Assembly (NCBI RefSeq): GCF_000367365.1
Contig: NZ_BARF01000031.1
Span: forward strand, 186,001 to 250,000
Direction: 5' to 3'
Origin: Streptomyces prunicolor NBRC 13075
GTDB taxonomy: Bacteria > Actinomycetota > Actinomycetes > Streptomycetales > Streptomycetaceae
Length of the DNA stretch: 64,000 bases
How positions within the stretch are numbered: the stretch's first letter is position 1; each line of letters starts with the position of its first letter. Positions 24,402 through 32,425 of this stretch are shown here, in pieces. Made by a program: the position numbers and the translations under genes. Under the pieces are notes generated by a model, which did no database searches, had not been told where the DNA came from, and saw only the letters and a list, made by a program, of their open reading frames with translations.

Positions 24402-24627
24402 CGGCTCTGAACAGGACTGGCTCTCGGCGGAATGCAGCGTGGCCAGGCAACCCGGTTACACGTCCCTGCACCTGGAATGCCGACAGACGGCAGACATACC
24501 GCTCCCGAGTGGCGGGGGAATCCTCCTGGTCCGCCGTTGCCCCTGTACCTGCCACGTGATCGCTCCCAACCGCAAGCCACCAGCACCCCGGTACCTCCGC
24601 CCGGTCAAACCGCTCACTGAAGCCTGA
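24394..24627 (+). CDS. Small hypothetical protein downstream of RsbW-like gene
   Basis: 77 residues from the GTG at 24394, overlapping the ATPase gene by 8 bases and preceded by GGGGGTT. MSDGSEQDWLSAECSVARQP to RPVKPLTEA contains five cysteines, including RRCPCTCH, and may bind metal. It is translated in the same direction and probably coupled. The family is not recognised. Two terminators follow. Confidence 0.5.
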   Translation: MSDGSEQDWLSAECSVARQPGYTSLHLECRQTADIPLPSGGGILLVRRCPCTCHVIAPNRKPPAPRYLRPVKPLTEA

Positions 24628-24718
24628 GCCGTCTGCCCCACGAACGGGGCCGCATGGTGACCAACCCGCGTTAGGGTCACGCGAAGCTCTGAGAGCGCCC
24701 GAGAGGGCCCCACAGACG

Positions 24719-24755
24719 AGAGCCCCAAGGTTCCCCCGCCTTGGGGCTCTCTTGC
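24719..24755 (+). terminator. Terminator of rightward regulator transcript
   Basis: AGAGCCCCAAGG (24719-24730) and CCTTGGGGCTCT (24739-24750) form a perfect 12-bp stem with an eight-base loop, followed by CTTGCG. It ends the rightward ATPase transcript. Confidence 0.85.
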
Positions 24756-24799
24756 GTCCTGGTGGCCGTACAGCCGCTCTCAGGACCGGACATGAGGAA

Positions 24800-24826
24800 A
24801 GCCCCGCCGGACCAACCGGCGGGGCT
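24800..24826 (-). terminator. Terminator of leftward integrase-side transcript
   Basis: AGCCCCGCCGG (24800-24810) and CCGGCGGGGCT (24816-24826) form a perfect 11-bp stem with a five-base loop. On the minus strand it is followed by TTCCTCATG. It lies 22 bases after the stop of the leftward unknown gene at 24848 and faces the previous terminator across the convergent junction. Confidence 0.8.
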
Positions 24827-24847
24827 CTCAGGGCCGTACAGGGGCTG

Positions 24848-25189
24848 TCAGGACCCCAGGGTCTCGAACCAAGCTCGTGCGCTCATGCCGTCGATGATCG
24901 CGTCTGTGCCGTCCCATTCAATGTCTTCCGCAGTCAGGGTGAGTCCTGCCTTTACGGCTTTCTCAATGACCGCGTCCAGCAGGTCACGGTGCCCCTGGGG
25001 GTACAACAGCCGGACGCCATAGGCGCCTTCACTGATATCAAGCGTCTCGTCGATGTGCCGGTTACGACGTTCCCTCGCGTGCTGGAGACAGGCCACGTTG
25101 AATACCTCAGCAACAGACGCGTTGTCAGGTCCGTCGACCTCATAAACGTACGTGCTGCCCTTTGTGCCGTTGGCGATTACCTGCCACAT
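24848..25189 (-). CDS. Unknown protein downstream of integrase
   Basis: 113 residues, MWQVIANGTKGSTYVYEVDG to ARAWFETLGS, with GAAGGGA before the ATG at 25189. It is separated by 63 bases from the integrase and runs in the same direction, so it is probably cotranscribed. The sequence looks soluble and alpha/beta, with an N-terminal strand-rich half and helices (DLLDAVIEKAVKAGLTLTAE). A directionality factor (RDF) for the integrase is one possibility because of its position, but RDFs of serine integrases vary too much to recognise by sequence. No motif supports a specific role. Confidence 0.65.
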   Translation of the reverse strand: MWQVIANGTKGSTYVYEVDGPDNASVAEVFNVACLQHARERRNRHIDETLDISEGAYGVRLLYPQGHRDLLDAVIEKAVKAGLTLTAEDIEWDGTDAIIDGMSARAWFETLGS

Positions 25190-25252
25190 GTCGCTTTGTC
25201 CCTTCTCGCGTTCGTCGACTCTAGCTCTTTGCTGCCTCTGATGTGTCCGCTT

Positions 25253-26824
25253 TCATGCCGTCAGCTCTACCGACAGTTTTGCCACGTCGTTGAGTTCAGG
25301 ACCAAACACGATGGTTGACAGCGTCGAATTGGCATCCTTGCCCTTGATCTGGTCGCGCACTTCCCAACCGCAGCGCCAGTAAAGGACGTCTTGACCGCGA
25401 CGCATCTTGATGCGCCATTTCAGCATCTCTTCCCGACGCTCCTGGGGCTTGCCCTCAGTCGACGCCCACCATTGGGCGAACGTCTGGCCCGTTTCGCGCC
25501 ACTCCCATGTGGCTTTCTTCTGGGGTTCGTTGCTGAGTTTCTCGTGTGCCGTGGCCGTCTCAGTCATCATCGCAGCGAACTCTGCGGCAGTGTGGCGCCC
25601 TGCCTTGAACTCTGCGTTGAGTTGGTCCATACGTCCCTGCAACACAGCCAGTTCGACAGCCGACCGATCATCGGACAACTTCACCTTTTCCAAAATGGTG
25701 AACGTGCCCAGTTGCTTGAGGAACACGTGCTCCACCTCTCGCATGATTTGGTCAGCCGGATACGACTGTCCAACACACCGGGGAATGCCCAGGGGTTTGT
25801 TCCCCTGGCACCGGAACCGCGCTACTCGGGTCCCATGCTCTTTCATGTAGTAGAGCGGCTGCTCACAGCCTGCGCAGAACAGCACCCCTAGGAGGGCGCT
25901 GGTGCGCTTGGGTCCCTGAGTGAATTTGATTGTCTCGATCACGCTTTGGAGTTCATCGAATTTTTCCGAGGTGATGACCGGAACGGAGAGCAGGATCGGC
26001 GTCCCGTCGGGGTTGCGCTCGATAGTGCCGTCTGCCCGGACGTATTCCCCGAGAAGATTTCGGTTAGTCAGCATTTTCTGCACTGCGGTTGCGGACCACT
26101 TGGAGCCGCGCGGTTTGGCTTTATCTCCGCTGAGTCGGGTGTTCGACGTACCTGCCTTGCTCGCGCGGATTCGGGCAATGTCCTGAGACGTTGGTACGCC
26201 GTTTGCGTCTAGCCATTCAGCGACGACGTCGAACGATTTCACCTCTAGGAACTTGTCGATCATCTTGAGAAGCCATGGTCCGTAGGTGGGGCAGAGTTCC
26301 AGTGTGTACCCGTCACCATCCGAAGCCAGTACGGCAATTCGCCCGAACGGCACCAGGCCCCCGGGCCAACGCCCTTGAGCGCGCATCGTGGCGCGTGAGT
26401 TGCCGATGCGCTCTTTGATCATCTCTAGTTCTGCCTCTGCCAGAACGGCGAGAATTTTTGCGATGGTGCGGCCCCACGGTTTCGAGAGGTCGAAGCCCTC
26501 TTCCACAGATACGAGGGACTTTCCGTGTTCGTCGCACCAGTCGAGCAAGTTCGACAAGTCGCGTACGGACCGAACGATGCGGTCGAGTTTGTAGACGTAG
26601 AGAACGTCCCACAGATCGACGTTTTCCTTGAGCCACTTGCCGAGTTGGGGTCGGTCCCACGGACTGAGGGAGGCGGACACGTCGATATCAACTGCCCAAT
26701 CGACAAACTCCAGCTCGTCCGCAATAACTCGGTTCTCGATCTTCCTGCGCTGGGTGTCTTCACCAGTCTGGTTCACGTTGCCGACGCTGAGTCGGACCAC
26801 CCCGAGTGCTCGTTTGATGATCAT
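25253..26824 (-). CDS. Large serine recombinase (phage integrase)
   Basis: 523 residues. The resolvase domain starts RALGVVRLSVGNVNQTGEDT, with S13 as the catalytic serine, followed by YVYKLDRIVRSVRDL, GRTIAKILAVLAEAELEMIK and ERIGNSRATM, the conserved core. A recombinase domain follows (SKWSATAVQKMLTNRNLLGEY), then a zinc ribbon with cysteines in LFCAGCEQPL and RFRCQGNKPLGIPRC, and a helical coiled-coil segment near residues 400-450. This is the plan of phiC31-type integrases. The gene is next to the chromosome junction, 116 bases from the likely att site, and reads away from it. It carries out integration without host factors. All key residues look intact. Confidence 0.96.
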   Translation of the reverse strand: MIIKRALGVVRLSVGNVNQTGEDTQRRKIENRVIADELEFVDWAVDIDVSASLSPWDRPQLGKWLKENVDLWDVLYVYKLDRIVRSVRDLSNLLDWCDEHGKSLVSVEEGFDLSKPWGRTIAKILAVLAEAELEMIKERIGNSRATMRAQGRWPGGLVPFGRIAVLASDGDGYTLELCPTYGPWLLKMIDKFLEVKSFDVVAEWLDANGVPTSQDIARIRASKAGTSNTRLSGDKAKPRGSKWSATAVQKMLTNRNLLGEYVRADGTIERNPDGTPILLSVPVITSEKFDELQSVIETIKFTQGPKRTSALLGVLFCAGCEQPLYYMKEHGTRVARFRCQGNKPLGIPRCVGQSYPADQIMREVEHVFLKQLGTFTILEKVKLSDDRSAVELAVLQGRMDQLNAEFKAGRHTAAEFAAMMTETATAHEKLSNEPQKKATWEWRETGQTFAQWWASTEGKPQERREEMLKWRIKMRRGQDVLYWRCGWEVRDQIKGKDANSTLSTIVFGPELNDVAKLSVELTA

Positions 26825-26927
26825 GCTGCCCCTCCGACTGGTGGGGCTCTGAGGTCCCTCCCTCTAGTCGCGTGACCACCAGTAGGAGTAACCCCCCGAA
26901 GTGGGGCATTATTCCCGATCTTGCTGG
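26825..26927 (-). other. Phage leader between att site and integrase
   Basis: This short AT-richer stretch precedes the integrase ATG. TAATGCCCC and GGGGGGTTA make an imperfect inverted repeat around ACTTC (about 26,890-26,912), possibly an operator or part of the integrase binding site. No gene is present. Confidence 0.45.
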
Positions 26928-26955
26928 TCAGGCGGTGCGAGGAAACTTCAAGAGC
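26925..26955. other. Prophage attachment-site junction (att)
   Basis: The permease frame is normal up to GWVNIVATL and becomes KFPRTA followed by a stop, in a sequence with phage composition. The junction therefore lies within the 30 bases given. Serine integrases use a two-base crossover core in sites of 40-50 bp, so only half of each original site is expected here. The crossover bases cannot be read without the other end or an uninterrupted relative. Confidence 0.7.
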
Positions 26956-27269
26956 GTCGCGACGATGTTCACCCAGCCGACCAGGAAGCCGAGCCACGGA
27001 GTGAGTGAACGGCCCACCCACACATAGCCGTTGCCCGCGTTCGGCTCGACCTTGTTCAGCCGGGAGTAGGCGCCCGCGATGCCCAGGATCGGCAGGAACG
27101 CGATCAGCATGATGGCCGGCAGATGCAGCCCGACCACCCCGGCGGTCACGCCCAGACCGATGCCGATGCTGGTGGTCGCGGCCGTGCTGGAGGCGGCGAT
27201 GGCGACGCCGTCCAGCAGACCGAGGGATTTGCGCAGTGCGGGCCCCGACGGGGGTGGCGTGTCGTTCAT
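26928..27269 (-). pseudogene. Amino-acid permease N-terminal fragment interrupted by prophage
   Basis: The frame starts at ATG 27269 (CGGAGAGC upstream) with MNDTPPPSGPALRKSLGLLDG and has the first two to three APC-family membrane segments (VAIAASSTAATTSIGIGLGVT; LPAIMLIAFLPILGIAGAY; PWLGFLVGWVNIVATL). About 107 host codons remain, compared with roughly 450-500 in a full permease. The last six residues are phage-encoded. The rest of the gene should lie at the left prophage end. Excision would restore the gene. A TetR gene is divergent, so it may regulate this permease. Confidence 0.85.
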
Positions 27270-27338
27270 GGCGTGCTCTCCGCTCGCACCGGGGGGCCCG
27301 AACGGCCCCGGTGAACGCACATGAAACTGCCCGCGCCC

Positions 27339-27367
27339 TTAACAGGTCAACGGTGTTGTCATAAGGT
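27339..27367 (+). promoter_or_regulatory. Promoter of the TetR gene
   Basis: TTAACA (27339-27344), a 17-base spacer and TAAGGT (27362-27367) fit a vegetative promoter, 31 bases before the TetR ATG. Its spacer holds GGTCAACGGTGTTG, a candidate autoregulatory site. Confidence 0.55.
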
Positions 27368-27398
27368 GCGGGCACAGGAGCAGCGAGGAGGTCGTCGT

Positions 27399-28118
27399 AT
27401 GAGTGAGCGTGTCGTCCCGGCCGCCGACCGGCGGCGCAGGCGCCCCACCAAACAGGGCGTCGTCCTGTCCGAGGAGCTGATCGTCGAGACCGCGCTGCGG
27501 CTGATCGAGGAGCACGGCACCGAGGCCCTGTCCGTGCGCCGCCTCGGCCGCGCCCTCGGCGCCGACCCCAGCTCCCTGTACCGCTACTTCCGGCATACCG
27601 ACGACCTGATGCTGGCCGTCGCGGACGAACTGATCGGCCGGACGCTGCGCACCTGGCGGCCCAGCGGCGACTGGCTCGCCGACCTGCGGGATCTCGGCCT
27701 GCGCGTGCACGCCGGAGCGCTCGCGCATCCACGGGCGGCGGTGCTCAGCTCGTACCGGGTGACCGGGCGGGTGTACGAGATCCAGGCCGTGGAGGCGATC
27801 CTCGGGGTGCTGCGCGGGGCCGGGTTCCCGGACGTGGAGGCGGTGCGGATCTACCACGCCTATGTCGACCAGGCCCTCGCGTTCGGTGCCCTCGACTCCG
27901 CGAACACGGCGCTGCCGCAGCCGGCCCGCGAGGCGGAGGCGGCCGTATGGCAGGCGACGTACGCGCGGCTGCCCGCCGACACGCATCCGCACATCGCGGC
28001 CACGGCCCGCCATCTCGTGGCCACCATGCGGCACAGCTCCTACCCGGCCGCCCTGGATCTGCTGCTCAGCGCGGCGGCGGCGCGGCTCGCCGAGATCCGT
28101 GCGGCGGGGGAGGGCTGA
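27399..28118 (+). CDS. TetR/AcrR-family regulator
   Basis: 239 residues from the ATG at 27399, with GAGGAGG upstream. Residues about 24-70 are the DNA-binding domain: LSEELIVETALRLIEEHGTE, then RLGRALGADPSSLYRYFRHT, with ADPSSLYRYF as the recognition helix. The rest is a helical ligand-binding domain (VEAILGVLRGAGFPDVEAVR; GALDSANTALPQPAREAEA). It is divergent from the interrupted permease, which is its probable target. The ligand is unknown. Confidence 0.9.
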   Translation: MSERVVPAADRRRRRPTKQGVVLSEELIVETALRLIEEHGTEALSVRRLGRALGADPSSLYRYFRHTDDLMLAVADELIGRTLRTWRPSGDWLADLRDLGLRVHAGALAHPRAAVLSSYRVTGRVYEIQAVEAILGVLRGAGFPDVEAVRIYHAYVDQALAFGALDSANTALPQPAREAEAAVWQATYARLPADTHPHIAATARHLVATMRHSSYPAALDLLLSAAAARLAEIRAAGEG

Positions 28119-28172
28119 GACTTCTCTCGGCGAGCGGCGCCAGGCTTCCTGTAGGCGGCGCGCGGCTTCCGA

Positions 28173-29615
28173 CTAGGAGTGCGGGGCGAAGGCCGTCGTC
28201 GTGAAGGTCGCCCTGTTCGCGTTCGTCGTGCCGTCGGTGATCCACCAGCGGGTGGGGAGCTTGCCGTAGGTGCCGAACTTCGCGTCCGCGCCCCAGTTCA
28301 GGATCAGTTCGTCCTTGCCGTCGCCGTTGAAGTCGGCGGCCCCCGCGGGGCGGGCGTGCCGCCATGTCGCCGGGATCTTCTTGCCGTCCGCCGTGGCGGG
28401 TCCTTCGCGCAGGACGGTGGTCCGCCGGGTGCCGTCGATGAGGGTGGCGCCCTCGTACGTGGCGACGAGGACGCCGTCACTGCCGTCGCCGTCCGGGTCG
28501 GCGGACACGTAGCCACCGGGCCCGTACTGGGTGCGCGCGGACTTCGGCGCCTCGGGGAGCCGGTAGGTCACCGGTGCGCCGCCGCCGGGATACACGGCGA
28601 GCGAGCCGTCGACATCGGCCGGCTCGGTCTCGAAGCCGGGTTCGTCGTTACGGCTGCCGTCGTCGCCGACCGCCACATCGCGCTGCCCGTCGCCGTCGAA
28701 GTCGCCGAATGTGTGGGCGTTGCCGCTCCTCAACTGCCGCCCGGTGGATGAGAGTTGCGAACCTCGGCGGGCCGTGTAGAGCGTGTTGCCGGACTGTTCC
28801 CCGTCGCTCACCGCGTGCATCAGGAGCGAGGTCGCGCGGGGTGTGCCGGACGGGGCGATGGCGTCGGCGGTGAGATCGCCGTCCGCCCAGGGGAGGCTCG
28901 TGTCGGTGCGGGCGGGGGCGCCCGAGCGCGTGAAGGGGCCGTACATCACCACCAGGGACGAGTGGTTGTACGCGAACCCGGCGAGGTCGTGGTGCCCGTC
29001 GCCGTCGAAGTCGCCGCGCACCAGGGACTGGACGCCCAACTTCGTTGCGCTCTGCGGCAGTTGGATCTGGGTGGCGGAGGTCTTTCCCTTCGGTCCGCCG
29101 GGGCCGCCCCACGCGATGTACGGGACGGTGCGCGGGGCGACGACGTTGTTGTCCGACGTCATCGCGCCCTGGACGGTGGTGACGAAGTCCGGGAAACCGT
29201 CGCCGTCCAGATCGGCGGTGGTGAGGTCGGCGGCGGACAACGAGCCCTTCGGGGCGAGGAGTTGCCTGCCGGGTTCGGGCAGGCCCAGGTCGGCGCGGCC
29301 GTAGACCGTGCGTGTCGACGGGTCGAGGCCCTTGGCCGATCCGTAGACCACACCCACCCGTTCGTCGGCGGCGCCGTCATCGCCGCCGACGATGATCGGC
29401 ACCACGAGGTCGCGGTGCCCGTCGCCGTTGATGTCGTCGGGGTCCTTGGAACCCTTGCCCGGAGCGGGAGTTCGGCTCGCGGCGGCCGTCGTCGGTTCTC
29501 CCGAGGAGGGCGACGACTCGTGGGCGGTGGTGCCGCTGCCGCATCCGCTGAGCGGAGCGAGCGCGGTGCAGACGGCGAGGGTCACTACGGCGATACGAGG
29601 CTTCACCCGTCTCAC
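28173..29615 (-). CDS. FG-GAP repeat lipoprotein
   Basis: About 480 residues from the GTG at 29615 (VRRVKPRIAVVTLAVCTALA; another GTG at 29606 is possible). A lipobox LSGC follows the signal peptide. The secreted part has a Ser/Thr/Pro linker and at least six calcium-binding FG-GAP/VCBS-type repeats: DINGDGHRDLVVP, DLDGDGFPDFVT, DFDGDGHHDLAG, DFDGDGQRDVAVG, DPDGDGSDGVLV and DFNGDGKDELIL. These form a beta-propeller like that of integrin alpha chains. It is a surface lipoprotein probably used for adhesion or glycan binding; the ligand is unknown. Confidence 0.85.
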   Translation of the reverse strand: MRRVKPRIAVVTLAVCTALAPLSGCGSGTTAHESSPSSGEPTTAAASRTPAPGKGSKDPDDINGDGHRDLVVPIIVGGDDGAADERVGVVYGSAKGLDPSTRTVYGRADLGLPEPGRQLLAPKGSLSAADLTTADLDGDGFPDFVTTVQGAMTSDNNVVAPRTVPYIAWGGPGGPKGKTSATQIQLPQSATKLGVQSLVRGDFDGDGHHDLAGFAYNHSSLVVMYGPFTRSGAPARTDTSLPWADGDLTADAIAPSGTPRATSLLMHAVSDGEQSGNTLYTARRGSQLSSTGRQLRSGNAHTFGDFDGDGQRDVAVGDDGSRNDEPGFETEPADVDGSLAVYPGGGAPVTYRLPEAPKSARTQYGPGGYVSADPDGDGSDGVLVATYEGATLIDGTRRTTVLREGPATADGKKIPATWRHARPAGAADFNGDGKDELILNWGADAKFGTYGKLPTRWWITDGTTNANRATFTTTAFAPHS

Positions 29616-29774
29616 TCTTACATCCCGCGTCCCACCCGAACCAGGGGAGCCGTGCGGTTGTTGCGCGTTCGTTGACCGACGCCGGTCGTCGGCATCAACT
29701 GGCCGAACCGGGATATCCGTTGGGTGCGTGGCAACCGGAATCGCCCCTTGCGCGCCTGAATCCTCGGAGGACCC

Positions 29775-30167
29775 ATGGCACTCGTGAACGCTGGCTTCGT
29801 GGTGCTCGACGCGCTGGAGCCGGAGAAACTCGCCGTGTTCTACACGGAGTTGCTCGACGGCGAGCAGACCGACATCACGCTCGACCAGGTGGAGATCAGG
29901 GGTGCCGACGGGACCCGGCTGGCGTTCCGCCGCGACCTCGGCGCCACCCCGCCGAGCTGGCCGCGCGCCGAGAACAACCAACAGGTCCACCTGGACTTCC
30001 TTGTGGAGGACCTGGACGAGGCGGAGCGCAGGATCGTCGGCCTCGGCGGACGGCCGCTGGAGACCAAGGACATGCCGGGCCCGTACGAGGAGCGCGTGTA
30101 CGCGGACCCGGCGGGCCACTCCTTCACGCTGCGCCCGGTGCCGCCGACGGTCGCCGACCAGGGCTGA
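29775..30167 (+). CDS. VOC-family (glyoxalase/dioxygenase fold) protein
   Basis: 130 residues. Two beta-alpha-beta-beta-beta modules are present: MALVNAGFVVLDALEPEKLA with FYTELLDGE and, in the second half, QVHLDFLVEDLDEAERRIVG with LGGRPLETKDMPGPYEERVY and ADPAGHSFTLRPV. The H72-like and E-like metal positions of glyoxalases are partly present. Actinomycete members of this type are usually annotated only as VOC proteins. The substrate is not known. Confidence 0.82.
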   Translation: MALVNAGFVVLDALEPEKLAVFYTELLDGEQTDITLDQVEIRGADGTRLAFRRDLGATPPSWPRAENNQQVHLDFLVEDLDEAERRIVGLGGRPLETKDMPGPYEERVYADPAGHSFTLRPVPPTVADQG

Positions 30168-30201
30168 GGAAGCTCACCCCCGGACCCTGTTCCCAACTGC
30201 C

Positions 30202-30504
30202 CTACTCCCGGCCGCTCTTGTCCTTCGCCGGCCAGATCCCGGTGGAGCGTTCGATGGCCTTCGCGCCGGTGCGGTCCGCCGCGCTGCGCGCCACCGCGAA
30301 GAGGGCGCCCTGGAGCGCGGCGGCGAGCAGGATCTCGGCCCAGCCACGGTCTCGGTCCAGCGGGTCGGGGGCATTGTCCTCGTGCCGTACCGCCTTCCAC
30401 GTGGCGCGGAAGGCACGGCCGGCGAGGGCGCCGCTCACCAGGCCCAGGACGAGGCCGACGGGCTGGTAGACGAGGGGGAGTTTCTTCTTCTTGGTCTTGG
30501 CCAC
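30202..30504 (-). CDS. DUF4235 membrane protein
   Basis: 100 residues from the GTG at 30504 (AAGGAG before it), starting VAKTKKKKLPLVYQPVGLVL. A first hydrophobic segment PLVYQPVGLVLGLVSGALAG is followed by RAFRATWKAVRHEDNAPDP and a second WAEILLAAALQGALFAVARS. KAIERSTGIWPAKD near the end fits DUF4235, a small actinobacterial membrane protein with two helices and no known function. It is divergent from the cation efflux gene. Confidence 0.8.
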   Translation of the reverse strand: MAKTKKKKLPLVYQPVGLVLGLVSGALAGRAFRATWKAVRHEDNAPDPLDRDRGWAEILLAAALQGALFAVARSAADRTGAKAIERSTGIWPAKDKSGRE

Positions 30505-30658
30505 GCGGATCTCCTTCTGCGGACGGGCGGGTCGGAACGGACGGCACGGGTCGGGTTGGGCCGGGAGGGGTCGGGATGGGTCGGATCCCCGACGGTGCCA
30601 CCGAAACCGGTCCTTCGGTAGAGGGTGTGAGCAGCACCTTCCGGGGCAGTCGGCGAAG

Positions 30659-31699
30659 ATGAGTGACAAAGCCGCCGACCCTGAGAAGGATCACCCGTCC
30701 GACCGTACGACGGACCAGGAATCCGATGGCGCGACGGACCGGAAGACCCGGGTCACCGTCTTCGTCGCACTCGCCGCCAACCTGGTGATCGCGGCCGCCA
30801 AGGCCGTCGGCGGTCTGGTCGCGGGGTCGCCCGCGCTGCTCTCGGAGGCCGCGCACTCGGTGGCCGACAGCCTCAACGAGGTCTTCCTTCTCGCGGCCCT
30901 GCGCCGCAGCCGCCGCCCCGCCGACCGGCGGCACCCGTTCGGCTACGGCAAGGAGCGGTTCTTCTGGTCGCTGCTCGCGGCCGTGGGGATCTTCGTGATG
31001 GGCGCCTGCTTCTCCGTGTTCCAGGGGATCGAGGCCTTGCGGAACGGAGCGGAGGAGACGTCCACCGGCTATGTGGTGGGTCTGATCGTGCTCGCCGTGG
31101 CCCTGGTCGCGGAGGGGACCTCGCTGTTGCGGGCCCTCCACCAGGTGCGTGCCCAGGGCGGCGGCACGGACGCGCTGCGTGACCCGGCGCTGCGGACCGT
31201 GGTCGCCGAGGACGGCACGGCCGTGCTCGGCGTGACCCTCGCCATCATCGGCATGGCGCTGCACATGATCACCGGACAGGTGGTGTGGGAGGCGTGCGCC
31301 TCGATCGCGATCGGAGTACTGCTCGGCTATGTCGCCTACCGCCTCGGCCGCGACGCCCGCGACCAGCTCATCGGCGAGGCCGTAGATCCCGAACTCGCTG
31401 ACAGGATCCGCTCGTTGCTGGCGGCCGAGCCCGAGATCGACAGCGTGGAAGCGCTGTTCACGATGCGGATGGGGCTCGACTCGACGATGGTCGCCGCCCG
31501 CATCGACCTCGTGCCCGGCATGGACAGCGAGCGGGTCGAGGAGGTCTCCATGCGGATCAAGGAGTCCCTCGGCCGTGCGGTGTCCGAGACCGGCGAGATC
31601 TTCCTGGACATCACCGACCGGCCGGCGCAGGAGGAAGACCTCGTTGCGGAGGAGGCAGCGGAAAGCCCCGCCGCGACGGGGGAGCGCGGCGGGGCCTGA
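30659..31699 (+). CDS. Cation diffusion facilitator (CDF) metal efflux protein
   Basis: 346 residues from the ATG at 30659. Six membrane helices are visible, beginning TVFVALAANLVIAAAKAVGG. AAHSVADSLNE in TM2 has the HxxxD metal site and HPFGYGKERFFWSLLA is the conserved loop. VVAEDGTAVLGVTLA in TM5 has the acidic pair. The C-terminal cytoplasmic domain contains VEALFTMRMGLDSTMVAARI. CDF proteins export zinc, iron, cobalt or manganese using the proton gradient. The metal cannot be told from sequence. The stop codon follows a terminator hairpin that overlaps the last codons. Confidence 0.93.
   Translation: MSDKAADPEKDHPSDRTTDQESDGATDRKTRVTVFVALAANLVIAAAKAVGGLVAGSPALLSEAAHSVADSLNEVFLLAALRRSRRPADRRHPFGYGKERFFWSLLAAVGIFVMGACFSVFQGIEALRNGAEETSTGYVVGLIVLAVALVAEGTSLLRALHQVRAQGGGTDALRDPALRTVVAEDGTAVLGVTLAIIGMALHMITGQVVWEACASIAIGVLLGYVAYRLGRDARDQLIGEAVDPELADRIRSLLAAEPEIDSVEALFTMRMGLDSTMVAARIDLVPGMDSERVEEVSMRIKESLGRAVSETGEIFLDITDRPAQEEDLVAEEAAESPAATGERGGA
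31665..31695 (+). terminator. Terminator overlapping the end of the CDF gene
   Basis: GCCCCGCCGCG (31665-31675) and CGCGGCGGGGC (31685-31695) form an 11-bp stem with a nine-base loop. It is inside the last codons of the CDF gene, and the stop lies directly after it. It probably ends the transcript. Confidence 0.7.
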
Positions 31700-31777
31700 A
31701 CGTCGGATGCCCGACGGTCACCGGTTCATGCCCCCCGGATACAAGAAATTCTCTCCGGGCCGGTCAGTCCCCGGGAC

Positions 31778-32227
31778 TCAGCTTCCGGCGGCCGGTTCGA
31801 GGACGAACACGGGGATCTGCCGGTCCGTCTTGGTCTGGTACTCGGCGTACGGGGGATACGCGGCGACCGCCCGCTCCCACCACTCGGCCTTCTCGTCGCC
31901 GGTGACCTCGCGGGCCGTGAGGTCCCACTTCTGCGGTCCGTCCTGCAGCTCGACGTGCGGATCGGCCTGGACGTTGAAGTACCACACCGGATGCGTGGGC
32001 GCACCGCCCTGCGAGGCGACGACGGCGTAGACCCCGTCGTGCTCGACACGCATCAGCGGGGTCTTGCGGATCTTCCCGCTCTTGGCACCCACCGTCGTCA
32101 GCAGGATCACGGGCAGACCCGTGTCCATCAACGTCGTCCCCTTGGTGCCGCCAGAGCTCTCGTACAGCTCGACCTGGTCGCGCACCCACTGCGACGGGCT
32201 GGGTTCGTACTCGCCCTGAAGAGGCAT
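31778..32227 (-). CDS. Deazaflavin (F420)-dependent nitroreductase-like protein
   Basis: 149 residues from the ATG at 32227 ([20 protein letters not shown]). The Ddn family pattern is clear: [20 protein letters not shown], then [20 protein letters not shown] and [20 protein letters not shown], with [12 protein letters not shown] as the F420-contacting motif and HPxWYxN as the conserved central motif. Such enzymes use reduced F420 to reduce nitro compounds, enones or fatty-acid double bonds. The native substrate is unknown. Confidence 0.9.
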   Translation of the reverse strand: MPLQGEYEPSPSQWVRDQVELYESSGGTKGTTLMDTGLPVILLTTVGAKSGKIRKTPLMRVEHDGVYAVVASQGGAPTHPVWYFNVQADPHVELQDGPQKWDLTAREVTGDEKAEWWERAVAAYPPYAEYQTKTDRQIPVFVLEPAAGS

Positions 32228-32425
32228 GTCATTCGTCCCATCTCGCGTTCTACGGCTGTCCAGCACCGAGATTCAACACCAGCCGGTGCCGGATTCATCC
32301 ACACCGCGACTCTCTTCGGCCACGCCCCCTCCACCGGGTGACTACCTCGGAGGTAATCGCACCGGAACGGCCTCTCGGGCACAGTCGGCACCCCGAACGA
32401 CCACCGGCCGAGAGAGAGCACGCCC

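Larger units (their letters stand above)
1..26943. mobile_element. Integrated siphovirus prophage, right part (left end outside window)
   Basis: The segment carries a full head and tail morphogenesis order, a replication block, a regulator block and a large serine integrase, then changes abruptly to high-GC host sequence inside a permease gene. Its base composition is visibly lower in GC than the right part of the window and its genes use TTA leucine codons often, which is rare in Streptomyces chromosomes. Late genes run leftwards and early genes rightwards from a control region at about 17-19.2 kb. No endolysin or holin is seen, so the lysis cassette is probably left of position 1. The right boundary is set to within about 15 bases by loss of the permease reading frame. 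The structural and integration genes look intact apart from one in-frame TGA after the Lsr2-like gene. Confidence 0.93.

Noticed and set aside
1..26943. tRNA or CRISPR arrays in the prophage
   Set aside because: I looked for cloverleaf-like and regularly spaced repeats. The only dense repeat is the TGTGGACCT cluster, whose spacing is irregular and without spacers of constant length.
28755..29675. Plus-strand frame of 306 codons opposite the FG-GAP lipoprotein
   Set aside because: It is antisense to regular DxDGDG repeats; glycine-, arginine- and valine-rich shadows are usual opposite such genes in GC-rich DNA.
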